Shown here: positions 46,528 through 56,287 of the stretch, piece after piece
How the letters are laid out: each line of letters starts with the position of its first letter
Position numbering within the stretch: the first letter of the stretch is position 1
Source of the DNA: Streptomyces zinciresistens K42
Lineage (GTDB): Bacteria; Actinomycetota; Actinomycetes; Streptomycetales; Streptomycetaceae
Length of the DNA stretch: 64,000 nt
Assembly (NCBI RefSeq): GCF_000225525.1
Contig: NZ_AGBF01000024.1
Span: 1-64,000, forward strand
Direction of reading: 5' to 3'
The notes under the pieces: generated by a model
Seen by the model: only the letters and a program-made list of their open reading frames with translations
The model's database searches: none
What the model was told of the DNA's origin: nothing
Made by a program: the position numbers and the translations under genes

Positions 46528-47979
46528 TCAGGTCAGGCCCAGGGCCGGCATCAGGTAGTAGAAGCCGAAGACCGCCGCCACGACGTACATCGCGACGGGC
46601 ACCTCCCGGCCGCGGCCGGCCGCCAGGCGCAGCACGGCGAAGGTGAGGAAGCCCATGCCGATGCCGTTGGTGATCGAGTAGGTGAACGGCATCATCACCA
46701 TCGTCACGAACGCCGGGATCGCGAGGGTGTAGTCGGCCCAGTCGATCTCCTTGACGGAGTTCGCGAGGATCAGGAAGCCGACCGCGAGCAGGGCCGGGGT
46801 GGCCGCCTGGGACGGGACCATCGTGGCGACGGGCGTGAGGAACAGCGCCAGGCCGAACAGGGCGCCGGTGACGACGTTCGCCAGGCCCGTGCGCGCGCCC
46901 TCGCCGACACCGGCCGTGGACTCCACGAAGGCGGTGGTGGCCGAGGAGGAGCTGGCGCCGCCCGCGGCGACGGCGATGCCGTCGACGAACAGCACCTTGT
47001 TGATGCCCGGCATCTGCCCCTGGGCGTCGGTCAGCTTCGCCTCGTCGCTGACGCCCATGATCGTGCCCATGGCGTCGAAGAAGCAGGACAGCAGGACGGT
47101 GAAGACGAACAGCACGCCGGTGAGCACACCGACCTTGCCGAAGCCGCCGAACAGGCTGACCTGGCCGATCAGCCCGAAGTCGGGGCTGGCCACGGGGTTG
47201 CCCGGCCACTTCGGGGCGGTGAGCCCCCACGAGGGGACCTTCGCGACGGACTCGATGACGACGGCGACCACGGTCGTCGTGACGATCGAGATCAGGATCG
47301 CGCCGGGGACCTTGCGCACGATCAGCGCGAGCGTGAGCAGCGCGCCCAGGACGAAGACCAGGACCGGCCAGCCGTCGAGGTGGCCGTCGGCGCCGAGCTG
47401 GAGCGGGACCGTGGTCTGGGCCGCGTCCGGGATGCGGGAGACGAAACCGGAGTCCACCAGCCCGATCAGCATGATGAACAGGCCGATACCGATGGAGATG
47501 GCCTTGCGCAGGCCGTACGGCACGGCGTTCATCACGCGCTCGCGCAGTCCGGTGGCGACGAGCAGCATCACGATGAAGCCGGCGAGGACGACCATGCCCA
47601 TGGCGTCGGGCCAGGACATCCGGGGCGCGAGCTGGAGGGCGACGACCGAGTTCACGCCGAGGCCGGCGGCGAGCGCGATCGGCACGTTGCCGATGACGCC
47701 CATCAGCAGCGTGGTGAAGGCCGCGGTGAGGGCGGTCGCGGTGACCAGCTGACCGTTGTCCAGCTGGTTGCCGTACATGTCCTTCGCGCTGCCGAGGATG
47801 ATCGGGTTCAGCACGATGATGTACGCCATCGCGAAGAAGGTGGCGAGACCGCCGCGGATCTCGCGCGGCACGGTGCTGCCGCGCTCGGAGATCTTGAAGT
47901 AGCGGTCGAGTGCGCCGTGGGCGGGCCCGGCTCCCGGCTGTTCCGGAGTGGGGGCCTTGGCAGGAGCCGAGGTGGGCAT
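46528..47979 (-). CDS. NCS2 family purine permease (AzgA-like)
   Basis: 483-aa membrane protein with about 13 hydrophobic segments. TFFAMAYIIVLNPIILG and GIGLFIMLIGLVDSGFV are AzgA/PbuG-like blocks, and FFDAMGTIMGVSDEA and AGGASSSSATTAFVESTAGV match the substrate-site segments. It imports hypoxanthine, guanine or adenine with protons. ATG at 47979. A stand-alone unit, divergent from the DUF2530 gene. Confidence 0.93.
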   Translation of the reverse strand: MPTSAPAKAPTPEQPGAGPAHGALDRYFKISERGSTVPREIRGGLATFFAMAYIIVLNPIILGSAKDMYGNQLDNGQLVTATALTAAFTTLLMGVIGNVPIALAAGLGVNSVVALQLAPRMSWPDAMGMVVLAGFIVMLLVATGLRERVMNAVPYGLRKAISIGIGLFIMLIGLVDSGFVSRIPDAAQTTVPLQLGADGHLDGWPVLVFVLGALLTLALIVRKVPGAILISIVTTTVVAVVIESVAKVPSWGLTAPKWPGNPVASPDFGLIGQVSLFGGFGKVGVLTGVLFVFTVLLSCFFDAMGTIMGVSDEAKLTDAQGQMPGINKVLFVDGIAVAAGGASSSSATTAFVESTAGVGEGARTGLANVVTGALFGLALFLTPVATMVPSQAATPALLAVGFLILANSVKEIDWADYTLAIPAFVTMVMMPFTYSITNGIGMGFLTFAVLRLAAGRGREVPVAMYVVAAVFGFYYLMPALGLT

Positions 47980-48097
47980 ACTGTTGGAGTTTCCTACGAA
48001 GAGAAGTGGTCAGACACAAACCTTTTCAGTATGAACATATAAGGCCCCGTACGCATATCTCCGCGCGTAGAACCGCACGCCTCGTAAGCTGTGTCCC

Positions 48098-48460
48098 ATG
48101 GCGAAGTGGACCCCCAAGCACGAGGCGCCGGAGCCCCTGGAGGGGCCCGTGGTCGCGACCATCACCGGCGGCACGATCATCTGGTTCGTCCTCTTCGTCG
48201 TCCAGCTCCCCTTCTACGGCTGGTTCGCCGACCACGGCCACACCTGGTGGGTGTGGACCTGCCTGGCCGGCGGCGGGCTCGGGCTGATCGGCATCTGGTA
48301 CGTGCGCCGGAGGGACGCCGCGATCAGGTGGGCGGCGGCGCCCCCGGAGCCGGACGGCTCGGGTCCGGGGTCCGCGGGTCCGGGGTCCACGGGTCCGGGG
48401 TCCACGGGGCCGGGGTCCACGGGGCCGGGGGCCTCCGGGCCGGGTGTCGTGAGCCGGTGA
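48098..48460 (+). CDS. DUF2530 membrane protein
   Basis: 120-aa protein with two hydrophobic helices (ITGGTIIWFVLFVVQLPFY; WWVWTCLAGGGLGLIGIWYV) and a cytosolic-type RRRDAA end, matching actinobacterial DUF2530. The C-terminus is a low-complexity tail GPGSTGPGSTGPG encoded by 15-bp repeats. ATG at 48098. Function unknown. Confidence 0.88.
   Translation: MAKWTPKHEAPEPLEGPVVATITGGTIIWFVLFVVQLPFYGWFADHGHTWWVWTCLAGGGLGLIGIWYVRRRDAAIRWAAAPPEPDGSGPGSAGPGSTGPGSTGPGSTGPGASGPGVVSR
48365..48439 (+). repeat. 15-bp tandem repeat in the DUF2530 gene
   Basis: Four copies of CCGGGGTCCACGGG(T/G) from 48365 to 48424 plus a degenerate fifth. The unit keeps the reading frame and encodes GPGST. Confidence 0.85.
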
Positions 48461-48550
48461 GCCCTTCCGGTCGCCGCGCCGGTGGACGCTTCCGGCGGCC
48501 GAGCCGGTGAATCCTTCCGGTCACTGAGCCGTGAGCCCTTCCGGTCGCGG
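48453..48550 (+). repeat. four imperfect ~25-bp repeats after the DUF2530 gene
   Basis: Units of the form GCCGGTGA-N2-CCTTCCGGTC begin near 48453, 48478, 48503 and 48528, about 25 bp apart. The first contains the DUF2530 stop codon. The second is most degenerate. Function unknown. Confidence 0.65.
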
Positions 48551-48652
48551 CATCGGCGCCGTACGACTCCGGGACGACACCCCTCCTCCCCGGGTCGGAA
48601 CTTCTCGCCCCTCGGCGGGTGAACGCCCCGCTCCGCACGTACCGTCGAAGGC

Positions 48653-51049
48653 ATGACGCATGCCGACCCTGGCACCGAAGTGGGCGAACCCGCGCACCCC
48701 GCCTCCGTCACGGTCGCGGCGAGCGGGCTGACCGCTGCCGAAGTGGCCGAGCGGGTCGGCCGCGGCCAGGTCAACGACGTACCGGTGCGCAGCAGCCGGT
48801 CGATGGCCGAGATCGTGCGGGCCAACGTCTTCACCCGGTTCAACGCGATCATCGGCGTGCTCTGGCTGATCATGCTCTTCGTCGCGCCGATCCAGGACAG
48901 CCTGTTCGGCTTCGTGATCATCGCCAACACCGGTATCGGCATCGTGCAGGAGTGGCGGGCGAAGAAGACCCTCGACTCCCTCGCGGTGATCGGCGAGGCG
49001 CGGCCGAGGGTGCGGCGGGACGGCGCGTCCGCCGAGGTCGCCACCTCCGGGATCGTCCTCGACGACCTGATCGAGATCGGGCCGGGCGACAAGGCGGTCG
49101 TGGACGGGGTGTGCGTCGAGGCCGACGGGCTGGAGATCGACGAGTCCCTGCTCACCGGCGAGGCCGACCCCGTCGTCAAACGCCCCGGGGACCGGGTCCT
49201 GTCCGGCAGCTTCGTGGTCGCGGGCGGCGGCGCCTTCCAGGCCACCAAGGTCGGCCGGGAGGCGTACGCGGCCCAGCTCGCCGAGGAGGCGTCGCGCTTC
49301 ACCCTCGTCCACTCCGAGCTGCGCTCCGGCATCTCCACCATCCTCAAGTACGTGACGTGGATGATGGTCCCGGCCGCGACCGGCCTGATCATCACGCAGA
49401 TCGCCGTGAAGCAGAACGCGCTGGACGACTCGATCGCCCGGACCGTCGGCGGCATCGTCCCCATGGTCCCCGAGGGGCTGGTGCTGCTGACCTCCGTCGC
49501 GTTCGCGATCGGCGTCGTCCGGCTCGGCCGCAAGCAGTGCCTGGTGCAGGAACTCCCCGCCATCGAGGGCCTCGCGCGCGTCGACACCGTCTGCCTGGAC
49601 AAGACGGGCACCCTCACCGAGGGCGGCATGGACGTCACCGGGCTGCGTCCGCTCGGCGGCCACGACGAGGGGCACGTCCGCACGGTGCTGGGCGCCCTCG
49701 GCACCTCCGACCCCCGCCCCAACGCCTCCCTCCAGGCCGTCATCGACGCGTATCCCGACGGCCGGGGCTGGCGCGCCACCGGGGCGCTGCCGTTCTCCTC
49801 GGCCCGCAAGTACAGCGGCGCCACCTTCGGCGAGGGCGACGCCGGGGGCGGCACCTGGCTGCTGGGCGCCCCGGACGTACTGCTGCCCGCCGGCGATCCG
49901 GCGCTGGCCGAAACCGACCGCCTCAACGAGCAGGGCCTGCGGGTGCTGCTGCTGGCGCGGGCCGGCCGCGGGCTGGACGATCCCGACGTGGCGAAGGGGG
50001 CCGAGCCCGCCGCCCTCGTCGTACTGGAGCAGCGGCTGCGCCCGGACGCCGCCGACACCCTGCGCTACTTCGCCGAGCAGAACGTCCACGCGAAGGTGAT
50101 CTCCGGGGACAACGCGGTGTCCGTCGGCGCGGTGGCGGGCAAGCTGGGCCTGGCCGGGACGACGGTCGACGCGCGCGAGCTGCCCCGGGACCGCGACGCC
50201 ATGGCGGGCGCCATCGACGCGGCCACCGTGTTCGGGCGGGTCACCCCGCGGCAGAAGCGGGACATGGTGGGCGCGCTCCAGTCGCGCGGCCACACCGTCG
50301 CGATGACCGGTGACGGCGTCAACGACGTCCTCGCGCTGAAGGACGCCGACATCGGGGTGGCGATGGGCTCGGGGTCGGAGGCGACCCGGGCCGTGGCGCA
50401 GATCGTGCTGCTCGACAACAGCTTCGCCGCGCTGCCGTCGGTGGTCGCCGAGGGACGGCGGGTCATCGGCAACATCACCCGCGTCGCGACGCTGTTCCTG
50501 GTGAAGACGGTGTACTCGGTACTGCTGGCGCTGCTGGTGGTGTTCTCGCAGGTGGAGTACCCGTTCCTGCCGCGCCATCTGACGCTGCTCTCCACCCTGA
50601 CCATCGGCGTGCCGGCCTTCTTCCTGGCGCTCGCGCCCAACAAGGAGCGGGCCAGGCCGCATTTCGTGCGGCGGGTGATGCGGTACGCGATCCCGGGCGG
50701 CGCGCTGGCCGCGGCGGCGACCTTCGTGACGTATCTGATCGCCCGTCACCACTACACGGGGGCGGGATCGCTGAACGCCGAGACGAGCGCCGCCACGCTG
50801 ACGCTCTTCCTGATCTCGCTCTACGTGCTGGCCATCGTCGCCCGGCCCTACACCTGGTGGCGCCTCGCGCTGGTGGCCGCGATGGGCTTCGCGTTCCTGC
50901 TGGTCCTGGTCGTGCCGTGGCTCCAGGAGTTCTTCGCGCTGCGGCTGGTCGGGATGACCATGCCGTGGATCGCGGTCGGCGTCGCGGCGGTGTCGGCGGT
51001 CGCCCTGGAGTTCGTCTGGAGGTGGGTCGACCGCCGGTTCCCCGCGTAG
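48653..51049 (+). CDS. P-type cation-translocating ATPase (CtpE-like)
   Basis: 798-aa P-type ATPase. The actuator has DESLLTGEADPV, the phosphorylation site is CLDKTGTLTEGG, the hinge is AMTGDGVNDVLALKDADIGVAMG, and the M4 ion-site motif is PEGL (IVPMVPEGLVLL). PEGL and overall length match CtpE, which transports Ca2+ in mycobacteria. About ten membrane segments. ATG at 48653. Substrate Ca2+ is inferred from family. Confidence 0.93.
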   Translation: MTHADPGTEVGEPAHPASVTVAASGLTAAEVAERVGRGQVNDVPVRSSRSMAEIVRANVFTRFNAIIGVLWLIMLFVAPIQDSLFGFVIIANTGIGIVQEWRAKKTLDSLAVIGEARPRVRRDGASAEVATSGIVLDDLIEIGPGDKAVVDGVCVEADGLEIDESLLTGEADPVVKRPGDRVLSGSFVVAGGGAFQATKVGREAYAAQLAEEASRFTLVHSELRSGISTILKYVTWMMVPAATGLIITQIAVKQNALDDSIARTVGGIVPMVPEGLVLLTSVAFAIGVVRLGRKQCLVQELPAIEGLARVDTVCLDKTGTLTEGGMDVTGLRPLGGHDEGHVRTVLGALGTSDPRPNASLQAVIDAYPDGRGWRATGALPFSSARKYSGATFGEGDAGGGTWLLGAPDVLLPAGDPALAETDRLNEQGLRVLLLARAGRGLDDPDVAKGAEPAALVVLEQRLRPDAADTLRYFAEQNVHAKVISGDNAVSVGAVAGKLGLAGTTVDARELPRDRDAMAGAIDAATVFGRVTPRQKRDMVGALQSRGHTVAMTGDGVNDVLALKDADIGVAMGSGSEATRAVAQIVLLDNSFAALPSVVAEGRRVIGNITRVATLFLVKTVYSVLLALLVVFSQVEYPFLPRHLTLLSTLTIGVPAFFLALAPNKERARPHFVRRVMRYAIPGGALAAAATFVTYLIARHHYTGAGSLNAETSAATLTLFLISLYVLAIVARPYTWWRLALVAAMGFAFLLVLVVPWLQEFFALRLVGMTMPWIAVGVAAVSAVALEFVWRWVDRRFPA

Positions 51050-51065
51050 CCGGGCGTCGTCCCCG

Positions 51066-51980
51066 CTAGCGCACGTCGACGAAGTCACCCGTGGCGTTGA
51101 CCGCCGGGGTGGTCGTGGTGCCCGCGAACGAGTAGCGGAAGTAGCCGTCGCCCGCGGCCGTGACGGTCGTGCGCAGCTCGCCCGTGGAGTTGGTCGTGAC
51201 CGTCCTGACCGTGCTGTAGGTGTCGCTGCCCTTCTTGCGGAACTGGAGCTTCACCGGCTGGCCCGTGTAGCCGCGGTAGGTGTTGTCCTCCCAGTTGGCG
51301 CGGGAGAGCTTGCCGGTGACCGTGATCGGCTTGCCCTTCTTCACCGGCTCCGGCGAGGCGTTGACCGTCAGCTTGGAGTAGCGCTGGACGGTGGTGCCGC
51401 CGAGGCCGCTCTGGCTCCGGTAGCCGACCTCGGTGATGTCGAACTCCTCGGCGGAGGGGTCCTGGCCGTTGAAGGCGGTGGCCTCGGCGGCGGCCTTCCA
51501 GGCGCCGGCGTCGGTGTTGACCAGGTCGTGGACGCCCGGACCCGGGTAGATGTCGACGGTGCCCTTGCAGGTGGCGGTGGTCGCGGTGACGGCGGTGCAC
51601 TTCGCCGGCTTGTCGCCGAGGAGCCAGGCGTCGGGGGCGGTGAACGAGCCCCGGTAGATGATCGGGTCCGTGATGAAGTCGGCGGCCTTGATGTCGACGT
51701 CCGCGCCGTGCGTCAGCGTGTAGGTGACGGACGTCGAGACGCGGTTGGTCGTGCCGACCTTGATCGTCCTGGCGATCTTGAAGTCGGAGAAGGAGACGTT
51801 CAGGGCGTACGGCCCGCCCACCCGGCTCCCGGCCTTGGCGGACGCGGCCTGCGCCGCCTGGCGGATCGTCGCGACGTCGGCCCGCGTCGGGGCCGGGCCG
51901 TCGGCCTGCGCGGCCGGAACCGCGAGGGCGGAGAGGGCCAGGGCGCCGGAGACGGCCGCCACGGTGGCTCTGATGCGCAT
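51066..51980 (-). CDS. secreted protein with conserved C-terminal domain (paralogue A)
   Basis: 304-aa secreted protein. Signal peptide 1-26 (MRIRATVAAVSGALALSALA then VPAAQA). The middle region (27-205) is unique, with YTLTHGADVDIKAAD and two Cys. The C-terminal ~100 residues (LTVNASPEPVKKGKPITVTG ... GDFVDVR) form a beta-rich, Ig-like domain nearly identical to paralogue B. The next gene upstream encodes B. Function unknown. Confidence 0.85.
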   Translation of the reverse strand: MRIRATVAAVSGALALSALAVPAAQADGPAPTRADVATIRQAAQAASAKAGSRVGGPYALNVSFSDFKIARTIKVGTTNRVSTSVTYTLTHGADVDIKAADFITDPIIYRGSFTAPDAWLLGDKPAKCTAVTATTATCKGTVDIYPGPGVHDLVNTDAGAWKAAAEATAFNGQDPSAEEFDITEVGYRSQSGLGGTTVQRYSKLTVNASPEPVKKGKPITVTGKLSRANWEDNTYRGYTGQPVKLQFRKKGSDTYSTVRTVTTNSTGELRTTVTAAGDGYFRYSFAGTTTTPAVNATGDFVDVR

Positions 51981-52160
51981 GCGTTCCCCTGATGCGTAGC
52001 GGGCCCCGCCGGTCACGTCGGGGCCCGGGTGGTCGAGGGGTCTGTTGACCCGTGTGATCAGACATGCGCCCGGCGGCCGCGGTTGTCCGGCCGCGCGGAA
52101 AACCGGGTGACCTTCGTCACGAACCCCCGGACCGCGCCCGGGAGTTCGCGACACATGCCG

Positions 52161-52919
52161 CTACCGCACGTCGACGTAGTCACCCGCGGCGCTGACGGCC
52201 GCGGTGGTCGTGGTCCCCGCGAACGAGTAGCGGAAGTAGCCGTCCTGGCCCGCCGTGACCGTCGTGCGCAGGTCGCCCGTCGCGTTCGACTTGACGGTCT
52301 TCAGCGTGGTGTAGGTGCTGCTGCCCTTCTTGCGGAACTGCAGCTTCACCGACTGGCCCGTGTAGCCGCGGTACTTGAGGCTCTCCCAGTCGGCGCGGGA
52401 GAGCTTGCCGGTGACCGTGATCGGCTTGCCCTTCTTCACCGGCTCCGGCGAGGCGTTCACCGTCAGCTGCGAGGCCCGCTGGAACATGAAGGAGCCGGCC
52501 TTCTCCTTCCAGATGAAGTCGCCGTCCTCGGCGTCGACCATCGCGTCGACGTACCAGGTGCCGGCGGAGGCGTTGGTGAGGTAGTCCACCTTCGGGTCCA
52601 CCAGGAACGACGCGGTGCACGTGGAGGTCGTGGACCCGGTCGCCGTGCAGGTGGGCCTGGAGGTCGAGAAGTACCCGTAGTCGGGGCCCGTGAGGGTGAA
52701 CTCGTCCGCGCCCCGGATGCCGGAGTCGTCCCGCGCCGTCACGCTGACCTTGATGGTCTTCGGGCTCGAAACACCCACGTTCAGCCGGTTGTCGCCGTCC
52801 ACGACGACCTTGGTGATCGTCGTGTCGCCGACGCCGGAGTCGGCCTGTGCTGCCGGGACGGCCAGGGCGGACAGGGCCAGGGCGCCGGAGACGGCGGCCA
52901 CGGTGGCTCGAATGCGCAT
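52161..52919 (-). CDS. secreted protein with conserved C-terminal domain (paralogue B)
   Basis: 252-aa secreted protein with the same 27 first residues as paralogue A and the same C-terminal domain (QLTVNASPEPVKKGKPITVT ... GDYVDVR). Its middle (28-145) is different and shorter, with two Cys in RPTCTATGSTTSTCTAS. A tandem duplicate whose ends are conserved and core has diverged or been swapped. The 245-bp gap upstream holds no supported gene. Confidence 0.85.
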   Translation of the reverse strand: MRIRATVAAVSGALALSALAVPAAQADSGVGDTTITKVVVDGDNRLNVGVSSPKTIKVSVTARDDSGIRGADEFTLTGPDYGYFSTSRPTCTATGSTTSTCTASFLVDPKVDYLTNASAGTWYVDAMVDAEDGDFIWKEKAGSFMFQRASQLTVNASPEPVKKGKPITVTGKLSRADWESLKYRGYTGQSVKLQFRKKGSSTYTTLKTVKSNATGDLRTTVTAGQDGYFRYSFAGTTTTAAVSAAGDYVDVR

Positions 52920-53137
52920 GCGTTCCCCACGGGGAGAAGGGGGACCGGCCCTGGTCGCGCCGCGTGGCACGCGGCGCGCGACCGGGTCCCGAGTGATCGT
53001 CGAGCCTGTTGGCTCGGTGATCAGATCACCGAAGGGGGCGAAAGGTTGTACGACTCGTGAAGTTCTCGTACCCACGTGTGCGGGCGGGGACGGCCGTGGG
53101 GCGGGGGCACGGCTGCCTCCCGCCGTCCGCGGCGGAC

Positions 53138-53159
53138 GGACCACCCCGGCGGGTGGTCC
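53138..53159 (-). terminator. terminator after the GHKL ATPase gene
   Basis: 9-bp perfect stem GGACCACCC / GGGTGGTCC around a CGGC loop, 5 bp beyond the stop at 53165 on the minus strand. A second hairpin of CCGTCCGC/GCGGACGG type lies just before it. Confidence 0.7.
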
Positions 53160-53164
53160 GGAGG

Positions 53165-56100
53165 TCAGTCGAACCAGCGGTCACGGGCCAGTTCGGGGGT
53201 GCGGGACGGGTCCTCCAGGAGGGCCGCCACCTCGAAGCGGCGCGGCCACTGGCCGGACGCCCAGGCCAGGCCCGCGGCCACGCCCTCCAGGGTCGAGGCG
53301 TGCAGCGTGCCGTCGTCGGCCAGCCGCCAGTCGATCTCCACGCCGTCGACGACGAGTTCGCCGTGCTCGGCGTACGACGCCGGCGTGCGCGCGCCCAGCA
53401 GCACCCGCACCGGCTCCGGCACCTCGTGCGCGGTGCCCTCGCTCGTCACCTCCCCGGTGACCGACTCGCTCAGCCGCCGCACCTGGAACAGCTCGGCCAG
53501 CTCCGCGGCCCGCGCGGGCCGCACCGGCAGCAGCGGGACACCTGCGGTGAAGGGCAGCAGGTCCGGGGAGTCCACGACCACCGCCCCGGCCGCGTCCACC
53601 ACCTCGACCCGCCCGTCCACCACGGCCCGCAGCTCGTCCGGCAGAGTCACCTGGTCGGGGTCCAGGTCGGCCAACGCCCCATAGAGGGCGTGCAGTTGCG
53701 CGGCGGTGACCGAGCGGGCCGGGTCGGCGAGCCGGTCCAGCAGCTCGGCGGCCCCGCCCGGCTCGTCGAGCAGCGCGGCGACGGAGGTGCGCACCCCCAG
53801 CGCCCGCAGCACCTGCTCGTCGTCGAACCCGGTCGCGTCCGCCTCGTCGTACAGACCCCGCAGCAGCGGGTCGCCGCCGAAGGCCAGCAGTCCGGCGGGC
53901 CTGCGGCCGTCCAGCACCGGCTGCCCGCGCAACCACCAGGCGGTGTAAGGCCGTACGACCTCGTGCGTGCCGTCCGGCAGGAGAATCCGCACCTGCTGGG
54001 TCAGCGCGTCCCTCAGCGGCGGCCGGGCAAGCATCGCCAGGGCCTGGGGCCACTTGTCGTCGTCCACCAGATCGAGGTCGCGTACGGCGATCAGCTCGGT
54101 GGCCACCGGCGGCACCGGCGTGTCCGGGAACCGGTCCAGGATGTCCTCGCACCAGACGTCGACGGCGTCCAGCAGGCCCGCGTCGTCGGGTTCGGCGAAG
54201 TCGCCCTCGCGCGGCTCCAGTTCGTCCGGGTCCAGCACCACGTCCGTGGCGCGTACGAGGGCGAAGCCGGCCAGCACGCCACAGGCCGCGAGCGGCTGCT
54301 CGCCCCAGGTGCGCGCCAGCTCCGCGTCGGCGAAGGCGAGTTCGCCCTCCCGCATCACCTGGGCGAACGCGCTGCCGGGCAGGACGAGTTCACCGGCCGG
54401 CGCGAGTTCCCCCTCCTCGTCCGGGAGGGCCAGCGCGCCGAGCCACGGCTCGTCACCGGGCTCCAGTCCGGCGTCGCGCACCAACGCGAGGACGGTGTCG
54501 GCCAGTTCCTCGGCGCCGGGGGCGTCCTCCTCCCAGTCCAGCCCGCCGTCGTCGTCCAGCGAGGCGGCGACGGCCGCCCTGACCTGAGGCGTCGTCAGCA
54601 CCGCGCGGGCCGTGGCGGGCAGGGCGCCGAGCTTCTCCAGCAGGGGGTGCGCGGCCTGCGGGTGGGCCACCTTCAGGCCGAGCCGGGCCAGCGTCTCCGG
54701 TTCGACGGAAGCGCCGTCGGAGGACGGGAGCAGCACCTGCCGCGGGCCGATGGTGGTGCGGCCGTCGGCCAGCGGCACCGGCAGCCCGGACAGCCGGTCC
54801 GGGTCGACGCCCGCGAGGCTGTCGTAGAGCCGCCGCCACCAGCCGGGCTCCTTCTCCAGCCCGGCCAGCCGGTCGATCGCGTCGGCCAGCGGCACCCGGG
54901 CGACCCCGAGCGTGCGCAGCTCCACGCGCCGCTCCAGGCCCGCGGGCAGCAGGGTCGGCAGCACCTCGGCCAGCACCCGCACGGTGTCCGCGCCGGCGCC
55001 CTCGACGACCTCGGCCTCCCGCGGCCGCAGCGACCGCGGCAGCTCGGCGTCGTCCTCGGGCGGCTCCAGGGCGGGCGGCAGGAACGACGTGCGCGGCAGC
55101 CGCTCCAGGACCGCCTGGCGCAGCGCGCCGTCCAGTTCGCCCTTGCCCAGCGGGCCCGGCACCAGGTCGATGAGGCCCGCGTCCACCGGGCGCCAGTGCG
55201 CGAGCAGTTCCGCGTAGGCGTCCGCCGCGCGCTGCACGAGGAAGTCGGTGAGCGGGCCGGGCGCCGCGTGCCGGCGGGTGGTGTCCAGCGGGAAGGAGGC
55301 GATGAGCAGGGCCGGCACCCCGAGGGCCTCGTCGCTGGGGGTGGGCGCGTGCACGACGGGCGCCGTGCGCGGCCGGGCGGGCGTGCCGTCGGCGGCGTCC
55401 ACGGGCACCGCCCAGGTCAGCGACCAGTGCGGGCGCAGACGCTCCTCGACCGGCCGGTCGGCGAGCAGTTCGGGACCCAGCGGACCGCCCGCGGCGGCCG
55501 TACGCCAGTGGGTGACCCCGCCCGCGGAGTCCTCCACGACCGTGAAGGGGCCGTCGGCGCGGCGGCGCACGGTACGGGGCTCGCCGTCGCCCACCTCGAT
55601 CACCACCTCCTCCAGACCGGGCAGGGCGAGGAGCAGCGCGTCGTCGACGGCGCGCAGCAGCCGCTCGGCGAGACCGGCGGCGGCGGTGTCGCGCAGCGGC
55701 AGGATCACGACGGTGTCGTACGGGTCGGGGGCGGTGCCCTCGGCGGCGAAGGGGAGCCGCAGCAGCGGCACATGGCCGTCGCGGCGCCGGATCTCCTCGC
55801 CCAGCCCCGCGCTGCCGCCCGCGGTCTCCAGGGCCAGGTCCCGGGCCTCGGCGAGCGCCCACCGCACACCGCCGTGCCGGCCGACGACGGCGGGCTCGTC
55901 CGTGACCGCGAGCACGGAGGCGAAACCGACGCCGAAGCGGCCCACGGAGTCCGTGTCCCGCTTCGCGGACGCGCGCAGCGTGGACAGCGACTCGACGCCG
56001 GCCGCGTCCAGCGGGGCGCCGGTGTTGGCGGCGAAGAGAACACCCTCGCGAAGGGTCAGCCGCAGCCGGCCGGGCACCCCGGCCCGGCCCGCGGCGTCGG

Positions 56101-56287
56101 CGGCGTTCTGCGCCAGCTCCACGACGAGCCGGTCCCGGTACCCGCCGAGGACGAGGTCCTCCTCGGCGTTGGCGTCCTCCCGGAAGCGGGCCGGGCCGGC
56201 GGCCCAGGCATCGAGCACACCACGACGCAGACGGGCCGTACCGAACGGGTCCGCGCCCTCACCAGCGGGCCGCACGAACTTGCTCAC
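53165..56287 (-). CDS. sacsin-like GHKL ATPase-domain protein
   Basis: 1040-aa protein. The N-terminal ~230 residues are a GHKL ATP-binding domain: N-box VVELAQNAADAAG and G-box SVGRFGVGFASVLA, as in Hsp90 and sacsin. The remaining ~800 residues are acidic, Leu/Asp/Glu-rich with no recognised catalytic motif. GTG at 56287 has AGGAGAG upstream. It is conserved-looking and single-gene, beside DUF3027. It could be a chaperone-like or regulatory ATPase; function unknown. Confidence 0.82.
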   Translation of the reverse strand: MSKFVRPAGEGADPFGTARLRRGVLDAWAAGPARFREDANAEEDLVLGGYRDRLVVELAQNAADAAGRAGVPGRLRLTLREGVLFAANTGAPLDAAGVESLSTLRASAKRDTDSVGRFGVGFASVLAVTDEPAVVGRHGGVRWALAEARDLALETAGGSAGLGEEIRRRDGHVPLLRLPFAAEGTAPDPYDTVVILPLRDTAAAGLAERLLRAVDDALLLALPGLEEVVIEVGDGEPRTVRRRADGPFTVVEDSAGGVTHWRTAAAGGPLGPELLADRPVEERLRPHWSLTWAVPVDAADGTPARPRTAPVVHAPTPSDEALGVPALLIASFPLDTTRRHAAPGPLTDFLVQRAADAYAELLAHWRPVDAGLIDLVPGPLGKGELDGALRQAVLERLPRTSFLPPALEPPEDDAELPRSLRPREAEVVEGAGADTVRVLAEVLPTLLPAGLERRVELRTLGVARVPLADAIDRLAGLEKEPGWWRRLYDSLAGVDPDRLSGLPVPLADGRTTIGPRQVLLPSSDGASVEPETLARLGLKVAHPQAAHPLLEKLGALPATARAVLTTPQVRAAVAASLDDDGGLDWEEDAPGAEELADTVLALVRDAGLEPGDEPWLGALALPDEEGELAPAGELVLPGSAFAQVMREGELAFADAELARTWGEQPLAACGVLAGFALVRATDVVLDPDELEPREGDFAEPDDAGLLDAVDVWCEDILDRFPDTPVPPVATELIAVRDLDLVDDDKWPQALAMLARPPLRDALTQQVRILLPDGTHEVVRPYTAWWLRGQPVLDGRRPAGLLAFGGDPLLRGLYDEADATGFDDEQVLRALGVRTSVAALLDEPGGAAELLDRLADPARSVTAAQLHALYGALADLDPDQVTLPDELRAVVDGRVEVVDAAGAVVVDSPDLLPFTAGVPLLPVRPARAAELAELFQVRRLSESVTGEVTSEGTAHEVPEPVRVLLGARTPASYAEHGELVVDGVEIDWRLADDGTLHASTLEGVAAGLAWASGQWPRRFEVAALLEDPSRTPELARDRWFD

